This document shows positions 31,910 through 33,076 of a stretch of DNA of 33,076 bases, piece after piece (the stretch's first letter is position 1; every line of letters starts with the position of its first letter). Below the pieces are notes generated by a model that saw only the letters and a program-made list of their open reading frames with translations, was not told where the DNA came from and did no database searches. The stretch is from assembly GCA_014382805.1 (NCBI GenBank), contig JACNIZ010000251.1:1-33076 (forward strand), given 5' to 3'. The DNA is from Planctomycetota bacterium (GTDB lineage Bacteria; Planctomycetota; UBA1135). A program made the translations under genes and the position numbers.

Positions 31910-32024
31910 TGGTGGGGGAGATAAAGAAGGATAACAAGTGCATTAGTTTGAATGAATAGAAAGGAAAAATGTATTTGGAGACCAAATATTAAAGGGTGGC
32001 CACTAATTGTTTTGGGACGCAGTA

Positions 32025-32234
32025 TCAATAATTATCGTTTAATGGAATCAAGTGAACTACACGATCCTTGGAGACGTTGTGGATTACTTGATCCTTATAA
32101 CCGTCCGCTTTGATTTCGATTTTGGTAATCGCTTCGCGGGTGCAAATATTGCGGAAGCCTGCAAAAATATCCACCTTACCGGCGTGATTTTTGGTGTGCA
32201 CGACTAGGTCTCCTGAAACTCTGCCTTCGCTCAT
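32025..32234 (-). CDS. Uncertain small ORF, 69 aa
   Basis: ATG 32234 to TGA 32025, lying between the operon promoter region and the kinase gene, about 115 bp before the operon's first ATG. The composition looks protein-like and beta-rich (KVDIFAGFRNICTREAITKIEIKADGYKDQVIHNV), somewhat like one Ig-like repeat or the tail of a larger protein. There is no Shine-Dalgarno site, signal peptide or recognised family. It may be a small cytoplasmic protein, a leftover of a decayed gene, or a non-translated stretch. The bases on either side (31910-32024 and 32235-32380) show no gene and should contain the promoters of the operon and the kinase; I cannot pick a firm -35/-10 pair. Confidence 0.4.
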   Translation of the reverse strand: MSEGRVSGDLVVHTKNHAGKVDIFAGFRNICTREAITKIEIKADGYKDQVIHNVSKDRVVHLIPLNDNY

Positions 32235-32380
32235 TAGAGACTCAAAAGAAAAGCAATCCAGTGGGAATTCCGGCGAGGAAATTCAGCGCGTCGATGTGTC
32301 GGCCTGTGGTTTGATGGTGCTCTCTGCCTGCCAAACAGCTTAGGGGCGGCGTGCTATAACGGGGTATCCATTCATTGGCC

Positions 32381-33076
32381 GTGACTGAAGACGACGCAGA
32401 ATCTGAACCCATGGGAGCGGAGCCGTCCCTCGACGGGGCTGCCCGGTTTCGGTATTTGGAGCATGCCTTTGCTGAGGTGGCAGATGCTGCCTCAGGTGTG
32501 CAACGGGCCAAGGTCGCTGAATTGCGGCAACTTGATGCCGCATTGGGCGAGCAGCTAGCGCAATTATTGACGGCGGCCGGTAGCGAAAAAGCTGGCCAGA
32601 TGGATGTCCCGCAATTTGACCCCGAGCTGGTGCCGACGCCGTCCAAACCGGAGTCACGCCTCGGTCAAAACGTCGGCCCGTTTCAGTTGGATGCCGTACT
32701 CGGCAGCGGCGGTATGGGCGAGGTGTACCTAGCCAGCCGACGCGATGACTTTGCTCAAACTGTCGCCATTAAATTGCTACGCGGGGCAATGTCCGACGGC
32801 ATATTTGCGCAGCGGTTTTTGCAAGAGCGCGAAACCTTGGGGCGTTTGAATCATCCGCACATCGCAGGCTTGATTGACGGCGGTGCTACCAAAGAAGGTT
32901 CACCTTGGTTGGCGATGGAGCATGTTGCTGGGGTCAATTTGGTGGACTATTGCAACCAGGAGAAGTTGAGCGCCCAGGGGACGATCAAGCTGCTGCTCGA
33001 GGTTGCAGAAGCGGTGCAGTTTGCGCATCAGCAGTTGATTGTGCACCGCGATATTAAGCCTGGCAATATCATGGTG
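32381..33076 (+). CDS. PknB-type serine/threonine protein kinase, N-terminal part (3' end beyond window)
   Basis: Not in the ORF track because it runs off the right edge; translated directly. I choose GTG 32381 (TTG 32375 and ATG 32411 are alternatives; an in-frame TAA lies at 32357). 232 residues are visible. The N-terminal 95 residues are helical and acidic (AARFRYLEHAFAEVADAASG), like the leader found before many planctomycete kinases. The kinase domain shows the glycine loop LGSGGMGEVYLA, the ATP-binding lysine VAIKLL (about K131), the alphaC glutamate QERETLGRLNHPHI and the catalytic loop HRDIKPGNI with D224. All catalytic residues seen so far are intact. Downstream sensor or TPR domains would lie outside the window. 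It phosphorylates Ser/Thr of unknown targets. Confidence 0.93.
   Translation, partial: MTEDDAESEPMGAEPSLDGAARFRYLEHAFAEVADAASGVQRAKVAELRQLDAALGEQLAQLLTAAGSEKAGQMDVPQFDPELVPTPSKPESRLGQNVGPFQLDAVLGSGGMGEVYLASRRDDFAQTVAIKLLRGAMSDGIFAQRFLQERETLGRLNHPHIAGLIDGGATKEGSPWLAMEHVAGVNLVDYCNQEKLSAQGTIKLLLEVAEAVQFAHQQLIVHRDIKPGNIMV

Noticed and set aside
32242-32657. Minus-strand ORFs of 105-134 aa over the kinase start
   Set aside because: Antisense to the kinase N-terminus, with composition typical of shadow frames.

Overview
The window looks like chromosomal DNA of an uncultured planctomycete-like bacterium (Planctomycetota). This rests on gene content: large secreted FG-GAP/VCBS proteins with ASPIC/UnbV ends (CRTAC1 family), a choice-of-anchor Q beta-helix protein, a PD40 propeller, a carboxypeptidase-regulatory-like repeat protein, planctomycete-style C-terminal secretion domains, a PknB-type kinase, and few Shine-Dalgarno sites. 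No rRNA, tRNA, CRISPR array, IS element or phage gene was seen.

Layout. 1-1429 (-): 3'-truncated secreted beta-helix protein. 1544-2161 (+): small GNAT-like protein. 2164-4839 (-): membrane-anchored repeat protein. 4865-7964 (-): compact three-gene operon of a FAD glycerol-3-phosphate dehydrogenase-like enzyme, a DegT-type PLP aminotransferase and a small membrane protein. 7993-9843 (+): membrane alkaline-phosphatase-superfamily protein with eroded metal ligands. 9854-11434 (-): seven-repeat PD40 propeller. 11435-11904: non-coding or decayed. 11905-12672 (-): YaaA. 12801-14351 (+): FG-GAP protein. 14352-17477 (-): a CRTAC1-redoxin gene interrupted by one in-frame TGA. 17648-18442 (+): two-domain protein with a DUF3052-like end. 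18518-19519 (+): probably highly expressed exported protein with a strong terminator. 19612-20154 (+): small DUF1579-like exported protein. 20162-31909 (-): six-gene operon. 32025-32234 (-): uncertain small ORF. 32381-33076 (+): start of a serine/threonine kinase, cut by the window edge.

The most interesting observation is at 15663-15665. Two ORFs (15663..17552 and 14352..15644) lie in the same frame, separated by a single TGA. The first half has a signal peptide and FG-GAP repeats but no UnbV end. The second half has the last FG-GAP unit, UnbV and a thioredoxin-like domain but no signal peptide or good start. The codons just after the TGA remain protein-like (SFFWRR). A perfect 6-bp hairpin with loop CGUGA starts 11 nt after the TGA, matching the general bacterial SECIS geometry. 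I infer a single 1041-residue selenoprotein with Sec605. The sel genes are not in the window, so this needs checking.

The 20162-31909 operon is the second notable unit. Transcribed from high to low coordinates it encodes a TPR lipoprotein, a CRTAC1 lipoprotein, a nitrilase-family amidohydrolase, a TPR-VCBS-UnbV lipoprotein, a fused cytochrome b/multiheme cytochrome c, and a membrane-anchored CRTAC1-TPR protein. Spacings and a 4-bp overlap support cotranscription. The products appear to form an envelope system joining electron transfer to large calcium-binding propellers. Its substrate cannot be read from the sequence.
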